Below are positions 33,739 to 43,064 of a DNA stretch of 60,215 nucleotides, piece by piece (position 1 is the stretch's first letter; every line of letters starts with the position of its first letter). Position numbers and translations under genes: made by a program. Origin of the DNA: a candidate division WOR-3 bacterium (lineage in GTDB: Bacteria > Hydrothermota > Hydrothermia > Hydrothermales > JAJRUZ01); NCBI GenBank assembly GCA_039803925.1, contig JBDRZL010000012.1:1-60215 (forward strand). Reading direction: 5' to 3'. The notes beneath the pieces are model-generated. The model had not been told where the DNA came from, made no database searches, and worked only from the letters and a program-made list of their open reading frames with translations.

Positions 33739-34749
33739 TTATGGGAGTCCAAATCTAATAGAATCAAGAAGATAGATTAAAAGATAATTGGGTATATTTC
33801 TCTTGTATCCTTCAAGAATTTTATAATATTTATCATATAATAAATCAAGGGTATAAGGATCTATTCTCTTATTCAAAAATTCAATTTCCGAAACATATGG
33901 ATGATCTTTAAAAATTTCCCTTTTACCAAGTTTTAACTCTGTTATCTCTCTTATAAAGAAGCCAAAGAGAAAAATTTTATCCTTTAAATATTCCTTATTT
34001 TCTTTTTTATAAACAAAAAAAGGTTCCTCCTCATTTCTCATTATCTCCTTTAGAAAATTCCCGTATTCTTCTTGTATTTTTTCTTTAATTACTCTTTTTG
34101 CCAAGCCAATTGAACCTGAGGAAATTCTGTAAAGAAAATATATATATTTCGTTCCTTTAAAATACTCTTTAAAATCCTTAAATTCAAGATTAAAAAAGGG
34201 TATATTGATACACCTTGACCTTATTGTTGTTTGAAGAGAGTCGGGGTATGGTGTTATTAGAAAAAAGGTAGCAAATTCAGGTGGTTCTTCTAAAATTTTT
34301 AAAAGGGCATTCTGTGCCTCCTTTCTCATTAAATCAGCATCAAGAAAAATATAAAATTTTCTTTTTAATTCAATTGGTCTTGATTTTATTTCCTCTCCTA
34401 TTTCCCTTATTGTATCTATACCTATGGTAAGATCCCTTGAAAAATAATCAGTTCTTAAATTTTCAAAACTCCATTCACCTTTTTCATAGAGTTCAAGAAG
34501 CTCTTCTCTAATCTTATCAGGTAAAATAAAATTTATATCAGGTATAGAAAGACTTTTAAATCTTTTACACATAATACAATTTAGACAGCCTGTTTTATTT
34601 TCACACACATACTTCATAAGGATAAATTTTAAAGTTTCTAACTTACCAACACCTTCAGGTCCTGAAAGAATATATGCACCCTGGAATTTATCTTCTTTCA
34701 ATATTTTTTCAAAATAATTAATTTGATTTCTGTGTCCTAAAATCTGCAT
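33739..34749 (-). CDS. holB: DNA polymerase III delta' subunit (clamp loader)
   Basis: A 336-residue AAA+ clamp-loader subunit. The P-loop GPEGVGKLETL lacks the usual Thr/Ser after Lys, as in non-hydrolysing delta' proteins. A zinc module CENKTGCLNCIMCKRF follows, then DADLMRKEAQNALLKILEEPP and the SRC motif TTIRSRCINI. The start is 12 bases from the divergent queG ATG. The catalytic DnaX is encoded at 43 kb. Confidence 0.85.
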   Translation of the reverse strand: MQILGHRNQINYFEKILKEDKFQGAYILSGPEGVGKLETLKFILMKYVCENKTGCLNCIMCKRFKSLSIPDINFILPDKIREELLELYEKGEWSFENLRTDYFSRDLTIGIDTIREIGEEIKSRPIELKRKFYIFLDADLMRKEAQNALLKILEEPPEFATFFLITPYPDSLQTTIRSRCINIPFFNLEFKDFKEYFKGTKYIYFLYRISSGSIGLAKRVIKEKIQEEYGNFLKEIMRNEEEPFFVYKKENKEYLKDKIFLFGFFIREITELKLGKREIFKDHPYVSEIEFLNKRIDPYTLDLLYDKYYKILEGYKRNIPNYLLIYLLDSIRFGLP

Positions 34750-34761
34750 TCTATATTTTAT

Positions 34762-35661
34762 ATGAAAGATTTAAAAGAATTCATAAAGGAAAAATTAAAG
34801 GAAGAGAAACTATTTATTTTTGGATTTACTGATCCAAAAGTAGAAGAAAGAGATATTTTTTCTTTTAAAGAATGGATTAAAAATAAATATCATGCAGATA
34901 TGAAATGGATGGAAAATACTTTTGAAAAAAGAATTTCACCTTTAAAGGTTTTTGAAACCGTTAAAACTATCCTTGTAGTTGCACTTCCATACAAAAAAAT
35001 TTTTTTTGAAAAATATAAAATTGCGGGTTATGCCCTTCATGTTGATTATCATAAATTTCTGTATAAAAAATTAAAAAGAGTTATGGAAAAAGTTAAGGAG
35101 AAGTTTTTAGGTGTGGAATATAAGATATATGTGGATACAGGACCCATCCTTGAAAGAATGTTCGCAAGAAAAGCAGGAATTGGATTTATAGGCAAAAATA
35201 CTATGCTTATCTCCTTTAAAAAAGGATCTTATTTACTTTTAGGTACAGTCCTATTAAATAAGGAAATAGAACCGGATAAAAGTATTGATAAAAATTTCTG
35301 TGGAAAATGCACCCGTTGTATTGAAGCATGCCCTACAGGTGCTATCGTTAAACCCTTTGTTATTGACTCAAATAGATGCATTTCCTATCATACTATTGAA
35401 AATAAAGGTGATATTCCTGAGGAAATAAAACTTAGGATGAACTCTTATATTTTTGGATGTGATATATGTCAGGAAGTTTGCCCTTGGAACAAAAATCCAG
35501 TAGAACCAGTGGATTTTCCCTTACATCCATATGTTAAAAATTTTAACCCAGAAGATTTTCAAAAAAATCCAGAAAAATATCTTAAAAACAGCCCTTTAAA
35601 AAGGGCTAAAATAAAGGGGTTAATAAGAAACATTAATTTAGTTAAATACCAAGAAGTTTAA
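34762..35661 (+). CDS. queG: Epoxyqueuosine reductase QueG, short form
   Basis: The last step of queuosine synthesis, reducing epoxyqueuosine in tRNA with cobalamin and Fe-S clusters. The two ferredoxin-type groups are CGKCTRCIEACPTGAI and CDICQEVCPW; the N-terminal DUF1730 part has the reductase region (YHADMKWM, AGIGFIGKN). At 299 residues it lacks the HEAT-like tail of the 350-380 residue forms. ATG is 12 bases from holB on the other strand. It ends overlapping the tauE-like gene by 20 bases. Confidence 0.9.
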   Translation: MKDLKEFIKEKLKEEKLFIFGFTDPKVEERDIFSFKEWIKNKYHADMKWMENTFEKRISPLKVFETVKTILVVALPYKKIFFEKYKIAGYALHVDYHKFLYKKLKRVMEKVKEKFLGVEYKIYVDTGPILERMFARKAGIGFIGKNTMLISFKKGSYLLLGTVLLNKEIEPDKSIDKNFCGKCTRCIEACPTGAIVKPFVIDSNRCISYHTIENKGDIPEEIKLRMNSYIFGCDICQEVCPWNKNPVEPVDFPLHPYVKNFNPEDFQKNPEKYLKNSPLKRAKIKGLIRNINLVKYQEV

Positions 35662-36448
35662 AAATATTTAAAACACCTAAGATTATAATTAAAATACCAA
35701 TAAAAATTTTCATTTTCTTTTCTTCAATTTTTTTTACCACAAGAGCAGAAAAAGGTGTTGAAAGGGATGCACCTAAAAGAAGTGGTAATGCAAGTTTAAA
35801 GTCTATTTTTTTCTCAAGGAAAATATAAATTAAAAATGAAACAAAACATATTACACCTTCTGCTAAAGAAGTGCTTCCTATTGAACTTTTTGCTGACCTA
35901 CCAGAAATAATCTGACCTCCTGTTACAAGGGGACCGTAGCCTCCTGCAGATATACCTTTATTGAAACCACTTAAAAAAGCAACAAATAGAAAAATATTTT
36001 TCTTGAAAGCAATTTTCTTTTTGATATTTATTAAAATATATATACCTATTCCTGTTACCATAATTGAAATATATAAATTAACAAATTTTTTAGGTATATT
36101 GAGAGCTAAAATTACTGAAAAAATTGCTCCAATTACTCCAAATATAATAAGTAAGAAACTTACTTTTGCATCTTCAGAACGAGGAACATAACCGAGCCCT
36201 GCAAGTCTTCTTAAAACAATTTTTTCATCTCTTCTAAAATCAAAATTTACATTCCCAAATTTATGATGAAAGAATCCAGATAAAATTCCTGTTATAAATT
36301 CTGACAAAAGAATACAGGGAACAATCTGCGAGGGGGGAAAACCAATTAATATTAAAATTGGAGTTAAACTTGTCCCATAACCCATCCCTATTGAAGAATC
36401 TGCAAATTCAAAAATAAATGAAAGAAAAAATAATAAAAAAAATTTCAT
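35642..36448 (-). CDS. TauE/SafE-family sulfite exporter-like membrane protein
   Basis: A 268-residue protein with about eight helices and the duplicated TauE pattern: MGYGTSLTPILILIGFPP near residue 22 and GGYGPLVTGGQIISGRSA near residue 165, the second beginning the repeat. Family members export sulfite or sulfoacetate, or import anions. The start codon lies 6 bases after a TATAAT box in an imperfect inverted repeat. It is located away from the sat cluster. Confidence 0.83.
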   Translation of the reverse strand: MKFFLLFFLSFIFEFADSSIGMGYGTSLTPILILIGFPPSQIVPCILLSEFITGILSGFFHHKFGNVNFDFRRDEKIVLRRLAGLGYVPRSEDAKVSFLLIIFGVIGAIFSVILALNIPKKFVNLYISIMVTGIGIYILINIKKKIAFKKNIFLFVAFLSGFNKGISAGGYGPLVTGGQIISGRSAKSSIGSTSLAEGVICFVSFLIYIFLEKKIDFKLALPLLLGASLSTPFSALVVKKIEEKKMKIFIGILIIILGVLNIFKLLGI

Positions 36449-36454
36449 ACTCTA

Positions 36455-36484
36455 ATTATATTCCAATTGGAGTATAAAAATCAA
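36455..36484 (-). promoter_or_regulatory. Promoter and hairpin at the tauE-like start, leaderless geometry
   Basis: Minus strand TTGATT (36479-36484), 18-base spacer, TATAAT (36455-36460), then 6 bases to ATG. An inverted repeat ATACTCCAATT/AATTAGAGTAT with one G-U pair and a 7-base loop spans the -10 and the AT of the start codon, a possible operator or RNA hairpin. Confidence 0.55.
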
Positions 36485-36490
36485 AAAAAA

Positions 36491-36706
36491 TTAAAAGTAT
36501 CCTAAATTTTTCAGTCTTTCTTTTATTTTCTTGATTTCTTCTTTTGTTAGTTCAATTTCCTCTTTATCTTTTTCTTTTATGGAGAGTAAATCTCTGAGAA
36601 CATAGATTACAAATTCATTAACACTTCTAAAACCCGTTCCTTCTATAATTTTCTTTAATTTCTCATAAAGAGGGCGTGGAATTTTTATTGTAACCTTATC
36701 TTTCAA
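36491..36706 (-). CDS. Ribbon-helix-helix (CopG-like) regulator
   Basis: A 71-residue DNA-binding protein. [19 protein letters not shown] forms the ribbon and first helix, [16 protein letters not shown] the second helix, and a charged tail ([16 protein letters not shown]) follows. It overlaps the ftsH stop by 4 bases (ATGA). It could autoregulate or act on the ftsH operon; the target is unknown. Similar short RHH proteins with a coiled tail are common in thermophiles. Confidence 0.78.
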   Translation of the reverse strand: MKDKVTIKIPRPLYEKLKKIIEGTGFRSVNEFVIYVLRDLLSIKEKDKEEIELTKEEIKKIKERLKNLGYF

Positions 36707-38535
36707 TTTTCATTTACAATTTTTTTAACTTCTTCAGAATCAAGAACTTCTTTTTCAAGTAGAACCTGTGCCAGTTTATTAAGGGCATTTACTTTACTCC
36801 TTAAAATCTCTTCCGCCCTTTTTTCAGCCTCCTCTACAATTCTTTTTACTTCCTCATCAATCATTTCACTTATCTTTTCACTAATTCCTCTTTTGAGCGA
36901 GAGTTCTCTCCCTAAGAATATTTCCTCATCCTCTTTTGCAAAAGAAACAGGTCCAATTTTCTCACTCATTCCCCACTCTCCTACCATTTTCCTTGCTATC
37001 TGGGTTGCCATTTCTATATCATTTGCTGCTCCTGTTGAAAGGGTATTAAAAACAATTTTTTCAGCCACTCTACCTCCCATTAAAACTGTTAACTGGTCAA
37101 GGAGATATTCCTTTGGATAAATGTGCCTATCATCCTTTGGAAGCTGCTGTGTAACTCCAAGAGCTTGACCCCTCGGAATTATTGTAACTTTATGAATTGG
37201 GTCCGCATTTGGCAAAAGAACTGATAAAATTGCATGTCCTGATTCATGATAAGCAACCTGCTCCCTTTCTCTTTGTGAAAGGACCATACTTTTCCTTGCA
37301 ACACCCATCAAAATTTTATCCTTTGCCTCTTCAAAGTCTTCCATTGTAATTTTTTCCTTTCCCTTCCTTGCTGCTAAGAGTGCTGCTTCATTAACAAGAT
37401 TTGCAAGATCAGCACCGGAAAAACCAGGTGTTCCCTTCGCAATAACTCCAAAATCAACATCCTCTCCAAGAGGTTTATTTTTCGAATGTATTTTTATTAT
37501 CTCTTCCCTTCCCTTTACATCAGGAATAGGAAGGACTATTCTTCTATCAAATCTTCCAGGTCTCAAAAGGGCGGGGTCTAAAATATCAGGTCTATTGGTA
37601 GCAGCCATAACAATTATTCCTTCCCTTGGATCAAATCCGTCCATTTCAACAAGAATCTGATTTAAAGTTTGTTCCCTTTCATCATGACCACCACCCAAAC
37701 CTGCTCCTCTTAACCTTCCAACTGCATCAATCTCATCAATAAATATAATACAGGGAGCATTTTTCCTCGCCTGTTCAAATAAATCCCTTACCCTTGCTGC
37801 ACCAACACCAACAAATAATTCAACAAAGTCAGAACCTGATATTGAAAGAAAAGGAACTCCTGCTTCTCCAGCAACAGCTCTTGCAAGAAGTGTCTTACCT
37901 GTTCCAGGTGGTCCAACAAGTAATACTCCCTTTGGAATCTTGGCTCCCAATTTCTGAAATTTCTGGGGACTCTTTAAAAATTCAACAACTTCTTTTAACT
38001 CCTCCTTTGCCTCATCACAACCTGCTACATCATTAAAGGTTACATCTGGTTTTTTATCTGTTATCAACTTTGCCCTTACCTTTATAAAGGAAAAGGCTTT
38101 TGAATTCCCAGCCTGAATCTGTCTAAAAAATAAAAACCATATTCCAAGAAAAACTAAAAGCCAGGGAAGATAACCTAAAAGAATATCAATAAAGGGACTT
38201 TTAACCTTTGTTTCAACCTCAACCTTCTTTTTGACAAGAAAATCAAGAATATCAGGCTTTTCCATCGGAAGAGAAAGCTTAAATTCTGTAAAATTTAAAC
38301 CCTTAACCTCTTTTGGATTTTTAAAATAACCCTGAAGTTCTTTTTCTGATACAATTACTTTTTTTATGTTGCCTTTCTCAACTTCCTGAATGAATTCAGA
38401 ATAGGTTATATTTAAAACTTTTAAATTTTTCTCTGTATAATAAGCTAAAAATAATGCTACAAGAACAAAAATACCTATCCATACAATAATTTGAGTTAAA
38501 TTTAAAACCTTTTCCCTTTTATCTTTATCATTCAT
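36703..38535 (-). CDS. ftsH: ATP-dependent zinc metalloprotease FtsH
   Basis: A 610-residue membrane AAA+ protease. Two N-terminal helices flank a periplasmic part (residues about 15-125). Walker A is [17 protein letters not shown], Walker [33 protein letters not shown], and the zinc site [10 protein letters not shown]. It degrades misfolded membrane and regulatory proteins. The ATG overlaps hpt by 4 bases, the usual tilS-hpt-ftsH order. Confidence 0.96.
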   Translation of the reverse strand: MNDKDKREKVLNLTQIIVWIGIFVLVALFLAYYTEKNLKVLNITYSEFIQEVEKGNIKKVIVSEKELQGYFKNPKEVKGLNFTEFKLSLPMEKPDILDFLVKKKVEVETKVKSPFIDILLGYLPWLLVFLGIWFLFFRQIQAGNSKAFSFIKVRAKLITDKKPDVTFNDVAGCDEAKEELKEVVEFLKSPQKFQKLGAKIPKGVLLVGPPGTGKTLLARAVAGEAGVPFLSISGSDFVELFVGVGAARVRDLFEQARKNAPCIIFIDEIDAVGRLRGAGLGGGHDEREQTLNQILVEMDGFDPREGIIVMAATNRPDILDPALLRPGRFDRRIVLPIPDVKGREEIIKIHSKNKPLGEDVDFGVIAKGTPGFSGADLANLVNEAALLAARKGKEKITMEDFEEAKDKILMGVARKSMVLSQREREQVAYHESGHAILSVLLPNADPIHKVTIIPRGQALGVTQQLPKDDRHIYPKEYLLDQLTVLMGGRVAEKIVFNTLSTGAANDIEMATQIARKMVGEWGMSEKIGPVSFAKEDEEIFLGRELSLKRGISEKISEMIDEEVKRIVEEAEKRAEEILRSKVNALNKLAQVLLEKEVLDSEEVKKIVNEN

Positions 38536-39068
38536 TTTCCATACCTTTCAATTTCTTCTTCTGTGAGTCCATATACATCTTTAAAATACCTGAATTTTTC
38601 GTTATAATCAAGACCATAACCCACAAGAAATTTATTTGGAACTTTAAAACCTATTATATCAACATCCAAATTAACTTCCCTCCTTTCATACTTATCAAGA
38701 AATACAACTATTTTTAATGACCTTGGTTTTCTTTTCAAAATATCATTTTTTAGAAATTTAAGAGTATGACCTGTATCCACAATATCCTCAATAAGTATAA
38801 CATCCCTACCTTCAATATCAATGGGGAGATCCCACATTATTCTTACATCCTCTGCTTTTATTTTTGACTTTTTTCCGTAACTTGAAAGCCTTATAAATTC
38901 AAGTGTGCAATCTATACCCATTTCCCTTACAAGGTCAGCAAGAAACACAAAACCACCTTTTAAAACTCCTATAAGCACAGGATTTTTATCCTTATATTCC
39001 TTTTTTAAAATCCTTGCAATTTCCTTAACCCTTTTTTTAATTTCTTTTTCCTTTAAAATTATTTCCAT
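38532..39068 (-). CDS. hpt: Hypoxanthine phosphoribosyltransferase
   Basis: A 178-residue purine salvage enzyme. The PRPP-binding loop is [17 protein letters not shown]; the N-terminal [17 protein letters not shown] and the C-terminal [13 protein letters not shown] are family signatures. Converts hypoxanthine or guanine with PRPP to IMP or GMP. It overlaps tilS by 10 bases and ftsH by 4. Confidence 0.94.
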   Translation of the reverse strand: MEIILKEKEIKKRVKEIARILKKEYKDKNPVLIGVLKGGFVFLADLVREMGIDCTLEFIRLSSYGKKSKIKAEDVRIMWDLPIDIEGRDVILIEDIVDTGHTLKFLKNDILKRKPRSLKIVVFLDKYERREVNLDVDIIGFKVPNKFLVGYGLDYNEKFRYFKDVYGLTEEEIERYGK

Positions 39069-40369
39069 TTTAGAACCTCAATTTTTAAGTCCTTTCCCTT
39101 GATAAAAGGTTTAAAACCTTCAATCCATACAATTTTTCCCTTATATTCAAGAACTAAAATATAATCCCTTAAATAGAAAGGGACCTTTTTATTTTCAAAA
39201 AATTTTTTTAATTTTAAATCCTTTTTACCTTCAATATCAATAAGGTCACAAGGCTTTCTAAATCTTAACTTTGCCTCATTTAAAAGATACAAAGGTAAAA
39301 AACCTTCCTTATCATTTATTTCAACTTTTACCCTTAAACCTTTTATTATCTCATATTCCCCTTCTCTCAAGGGAATTTCAAAATTAGGTATTTTTTTCAT
39401 AAAAAGAACATAATCTCCCTTTGAAACAAAAAATAAATCCTTTTTAATTTCAATTTTACCTCCTTTATCAAGAATTTCTTCTATATTTAAAAGCATTTCC
39501 CTTTTTAATTCCTCTTCAAAACCAAATTCAAATAAAATATTCTTCAACAATTCTCTTTTTTTAAAAGAAGAACTCGCTATAATTTTTTCCCTATTTATTC
39601 TCATAAAAAAAGGAGTTTTTTCCTCAACATATTCTTTAATTTCCTTCTTTATATTTTCTTCATAAAAATTACTTTCTTCAATTATTCTTATATAAAACTT
39701 CTTAAACTTTGATAGAGAAAAATTAAATTCTCTAAAAATTTCAGGAATTAAAATATGCCTTATTTTATTTCTTGTTCTTTGAAGAGTGTAATTTTCAATG
39801 TCTATGTGGTAGGAAATATCATTATTTTTTAAAATCTTTATAATTTTATCCCTTGGTATTAAAATTAGGGGTCTTATTAATTTCTTATATTTTGGTTTTA
39901 TAGGTGGATTTAAAAGAGAAAAACCTTCCCTCAAAAATCTTAAAAGAAAAGTTTCAAGGGCATCGTTTAAGGTGTGGGCTGTTGCAATTTTATTAAAACC
40001 CTCTTTTTCTGAGACTTCGCTAAGTAAAGTATATCTTTTAACTCTTCCTGCTTCCTCTATATTCAACTTATTATCTTTTGCAAATTTTTTTATATCTTCC
40101 TCAAATATAAAAATTTTTAAACCTAAATTAGAGGCAAAATCTCTTGCTTTTTCAGGGGGTAAACTGCCTTCAAGTTTGTGAAATAAATAAAAAAGTGAAA
40201 TTTCAAGAAAAAATTTTTTTTTTAAATTTAAAAGAACATAGGTTAAAAAAGTGGAATCAGGTCCACCTGAATAGGAAATTAAAATCCTATCTTTTTTTTC
40301 AATTAAATCAAAACTTTCAATTGCTTCAAAAACTTCCTCCGGAATCTCAAAATTCTTTAAATTCTTCAT
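39059..40369 (-). CDS. tilS: tRNA(Ile)-lysidine synthetase TilS
   Basis: Modifies the CAU anticodon wobble of tRNA-Ile2 to lysidine. The PP-loop SYSGGPDSTFL is near residue 34 from the chosen start, followed by ATAHTLNDALETFLLRFLREG and a C-terminal TilS domain (LRFRKPCDLI and KKFFENKKVP). About 436 residues. I use ATG 40369 because family N-termini align there; an ATG at 40387 would add MYPHQR. It overlaps purA by 23 bases. Confidence 0.9.
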   Translation of the reverse strand: MKNLKNFEIPEEVFEAIESFDLIEKKDRILISYSGGPDSTFLTYVLLNLKKKFFLEISLFYLFHKLEGSLPPEKARDFASNLGLKIFIFEEDIKKFAKDNKLNIEEAGRVKRYTLLSEVSEKEGFNKIATAHTLNDALETFLLRFLREGFSLLNPPIKPKYKKLIRPLILIPRDKIIKILKNNDISYHIDIENYTLQRTRNKIRHILIPEIFREFNFSLSKFKKFYIRIIEESNFYEENIKKEIKEYVEEKTPFFMRINREKIIASSSFKKRELLKNILFEFGFEEELKREMLLNIEEILDKGGKIEIKKDLFFVSKGDYVLFMKKIPNFEIPLREGEYEIIKGLRVKVEINDKEGFLPLYLLNEAKLRFRKPCDLIDIEGKKDLKLKKFFENKKVPFYLRDYILVLEYKGKIVWIEGFKPFIKGKDLKIEVLKWK

Positions 40370-41600
40370 CCTTTGATGCGGATACATACTTAATTTTTAA
40401 ACCTGTCTCCCTTTCAATAAAGAATAGGAATTCTCGCAAATTTTTATCATTTAAATCAGGTTCGAAACTACTAAATTCCTTGTATACAGGTTTTACTTCA
40501 TATAGTTCAAAAGGCAAAGCAGGAGGAAATTTAAGTCTTTTACCATTAAGCTCATACTCAACGCAAACTTTTATCTTTTCTAAACCTCTTAAAACATCTA
40601 TTTTTGTAATTACAAGCTCTGTCGCCCCAACTATTCTTATCGCATATCTTAAAAGAGGAAGGTCAAGCCATCCACATCTTCTCGGCCTACCTGTTGTTGC
40701 TCCGTATTCCTCTCCTTTCTCCCTTAAATACTCTCCCACTTCACCCTTTTCCTCTGTTGGAAACGGTCCTTCCCCCACCCTTGTATTATAACATTTAAAA
40801 ACTCCTATTATTCTTTTTATTTTCCATGGTGCAACACCTGTCGATAGAGAAATTGACCCAGAGACTGTATGAGAAGATGTTACATAGGGATAAGTTCCAA
40901 GACAAGTATCAAGAAGAGCCCCTTGAGCACCTTCAAAAAGCATTACTTCCCCTTTTTCTTCCTTTTCCTTTATAAAAAGAATACCATCTGTTAAAAATTC
41001 CTTAATTTTAAAAAAATACTCATTATATTTTTCAAAGAGCTCCTCACAGGGAATCATCGGTCTTCCAAATCTTGCACCCCTTATCTCACTTGCAAATTCC
41101 CACAATTCCTTAAATTTTTTAAAGGCTAAATCCTTGTTTTTAAACTCTCCTATTTTTAATGCCTTCCTTGCAATTAGATCCCTATAAGCAGGTCCTATGC
41201 CCCTTCCAGTTGTTCCTATTTTGTGTTCTTTTTTTTTATCCTCCTCTAAAATATCCTCTTCTTTATGAAAACTAAAAACAATTGGAGTTCTTTCGTCTAT
41301 AAAAAGTCTTCCTTTTACAGAAATATTTTTTTTATTTAAATTTTCAATCTCATTTATAAGTGCTTCAGGATCAAGAACACACCCACAGGAGATTAAAGCT
41401 TTTTTATCTGGACAGAGTATACTGGAGGGAATCTGATGAAGAACTATTTTATCTCCATTTCTATATACAGTATGTCCTGCATTTGCTCCTCCCTGGAATC
41501 TAATTCCTATTTTATACTCATTTCTAAGGGCATCTATAATTTTTCCCTTTCCTTCATCTCCCCATTGAAGACCTATAATTGCAAGGAATTTTGAGTTCAT
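40347..41600 (-). CDS. purA: Adenylosuccinate synthetase
   Basis: Makes adenylosuccinate from IMP, aspartate and GTP, the first step to AMP. The N-terminal GLQWGDEGKGKIID, the switch region GIGPAYRD, SHTVSGSISLSTGVAP and GRPRRCGWLDL are all present in 417 residues. A TATAAT lies 8 bases before the ATG, so the message is close to leaderless. It starts the purA-tilS-hpt-ftsH-RHH operon. Confidence 0.95.
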   Translation of the reverse strand: MNSKFLAIIGLQWGDEGKGKIIDALRNEYKIGIRFQGGANAGHTVYRNGDKIVLHQIPSSILCPDKKALISCGCVLDPEALINEIENLNKKNISVKGRLFIDERTPIVFSFHKEEDILEEDKKKEHKIGTTGRGIGPAYRDLIARKALKIGEFKNKDLAFKKFKELWEFASEIRGARFGRPMIPCEELFEKYNEYFFKIKEFLTDGILFIKEKEEKGEVMLFEGAQGALLDTCLGTYPYVTSSHTVSGSISLSTGVAPWKIKRIIGVFKCYNTRVGEGPFPTEEKGEVGEYLREKGEEYGATTGRPRRCGWLDLPLLRYAIRIVGATELVITKIDVLRGLEKIKVCVEYELNGKRLKFPPALPFELYEVKPVYKEFSSFEPDLNDKNLREFLFFIERETGLKIKYVSASKDEEFKEF

Positions 41601-41649
41601 GTATTTTAATTATAACTTTTTATAACTTAAAATTTAAAATATGAACAGC

Positions 41650-41722
41650 GCCAGGGTAGCTCAACCGGTAGAGCATCGCATTCGTAATGCGAAGGTTGCG
41701 GGTTCAATTCCCGTCCCTGGCT
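41650..41722 (+). tRNA. tRNA-Thr (anticodon CGU)
   Basis: A 73-base tRNA: acceptor GCCAGGG/CCCTGGC, D-arm AGCTCAACCGGTAGAGC, anticodon stem CGCAT/ATGCG with loop TCGTA-type (TTCGTAA), T-arm GGGTTCAATTCCC, discriminator T. The next coding frame seems to begin only 16 bases later. Confidence 0.93.
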
Positions 41723-41738
41723 CTAATAACTTCCTCTC

Positions 41739-43064
41739 CTGAGCCTATTTTTCACTGTTAGCGGTCTAAGAGGAATTTCACTTTTATCTCTCACCCCAGA
41801 ATATGTTTTAAGAGTTGCAGCCAGTTTCTGTAATCTCTATGAAACCCCTTTTTTAATTGTAGGAAGGGATTCAAGACCCTCTGGAAGATATTTCATTCAT
41901 GCTGTGATTTCAGCGGCACTTTCAAAGGGCAAAAAGGTTCTTGACTCTAAAATTGTCCCCACTCCAACACTTGTTTATTCTGTCAAAAATAGAGAAAAAG
42001 AATCCTCTGGTATTATTGTTACAGCCTCTCACAATCCACCTGAATGGAATGCTTTAAAATTTGTTCATCCAGAAGGGAGATTTTTATTTGAAGAGGAAAT
42101 TGAAAGACTTAAAAAAGAAATCAGATTTTTTAACTGGGAAAAAACTTTTAATGTTGGAACATTTAAACCCTTTGATCCCATGGAAGAGCATATAAAGGGA
42201 ATTATTGAAAATAAATTTGTCTTAACTGAAATAATTAAAGAAAAGAAATTCAAAGTTGGAGTTGATACAGCTGGTGGTGCAGGATTTGAAGCTTTTCCCC
42301 TTCTTCTTAAAAAATTGGGCTGTGAAGTTTTTACAATGGATACTCAATACGGAAAATACGAAAGACCCTTTGAACTCAGTGTGGAAAATATAAAAAAATT
42401 TGGAGATTTTGTAAGGGAAAAGGACTTGGATATAGGATTTGCAATGGATGCTGATGGTGATAGACTGCAGGTTGTAGCAAAAGGCGGTGAAATTTTATCA
42501 GAAGAAGAAACTCTTCCAATATGTTTATACTACTTACTCTCAAAGGAAAAAAGTGATATAGTTACAAATTTTTCAACAACAGAACATGTAGAGGATGTTG
42601 CTGAAAGATTTAATGTAAGGGTTTTGAGAACAAAAGTTGGTGAAGCAAATGTATTAAAAAAGATGATTGAAGAGGATGCAATCTATGGTGGAGAGGGAAA
42701 CGGCGGAGTTATAGTTAAAAATTTCAATATGACAAGGGATGCCTTCTTTGCTTCAGCTCTTATTCTTTCCTTTTTAACAGAAATGGGAGATTCAAGGGAG
42801 TTCAAAAAATTGTTTAGAAAAAGAATAATGAAAAAACTTAAGTTTCCAATATCAGAAAGAAAGTTACCTGAGAAAATAGAGGAATTTCTATGTAATTTAA
42901 ATTCCTCTGAGGTAAATAAAGAGGATGGTATAAGAGCAAAATTTCAGGAGGGTTTTATTCATGTTAGAGTATCAAACACAGAACCTGTTTTAAGAGTAAT
43001 TATGGAAGCAAAAGAAACGGAGGTAATTAAAGAATGGGAGAAAAAGATAAAGGAATTAATTTAA
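41739..43064 (+). CDS. Phosphoglucosamine/phosphomannomutase (GlmM/PMM family), apparent CTG start
   Basis: The frame is open from 41730 to 43064, about 441 residues, the usual family length. N-terminal TVSGLRGISLLSLTPEY matches TSGIRG of the family; VGRDSRPSGRYF follows. The phospho-serine loop is TASHNPPEWNAL, the Mg loop DADGDRL, the sugar loop GGEGNGG (as in GlmM-like archaeal/bacterial enzymes) and the phosphate loop RVSNTEPVLR. No ATG, GTG or TTG precedes the GTG at 41904, which would remove the first domain; CTG 41739 is the best start. Whether it makes glucosamine- or mannose-phosphate isomers is undecided. Confidence 0.75.
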   Translation: MSLFFTVSGLRGISLLSLTPEYVLRVAASFCNLYETPFLIVGRDSRPSGRYFIHAVISAALSKGKKVLDSKIVPTPTLVYSVKNREKESSGIIVTASHNPPEWNALKFVHPEGRFLFEEEIERLKKEIRFFNWEKTFNVGTFKPFDPMEEHIKGIIENKFVLTEIIKEKKFKVGVDTAGGAGFEAFPLLLKKLGCEVFTMDTQYGKYERPFELSVENIKKFGDFVREKDLDIGFAMDADGDRLQVVAKGGEILSEEETLPICLYYLLSKEKSDIVTNFSTTEHVEDVAERFNVRVLRTKVGEANVLKKMIEEDAIYGGEGNGGVIVKNFNMTRDAFFASALILSFLTEMGDSREFKKLFRKRIMKKLKFPISERKLPEKIEEFLCNLNSSEVNKEDGIRAKFQEGFIHVRVSNTEPVLRVIMEAKETEVIKEWEKKIKELI

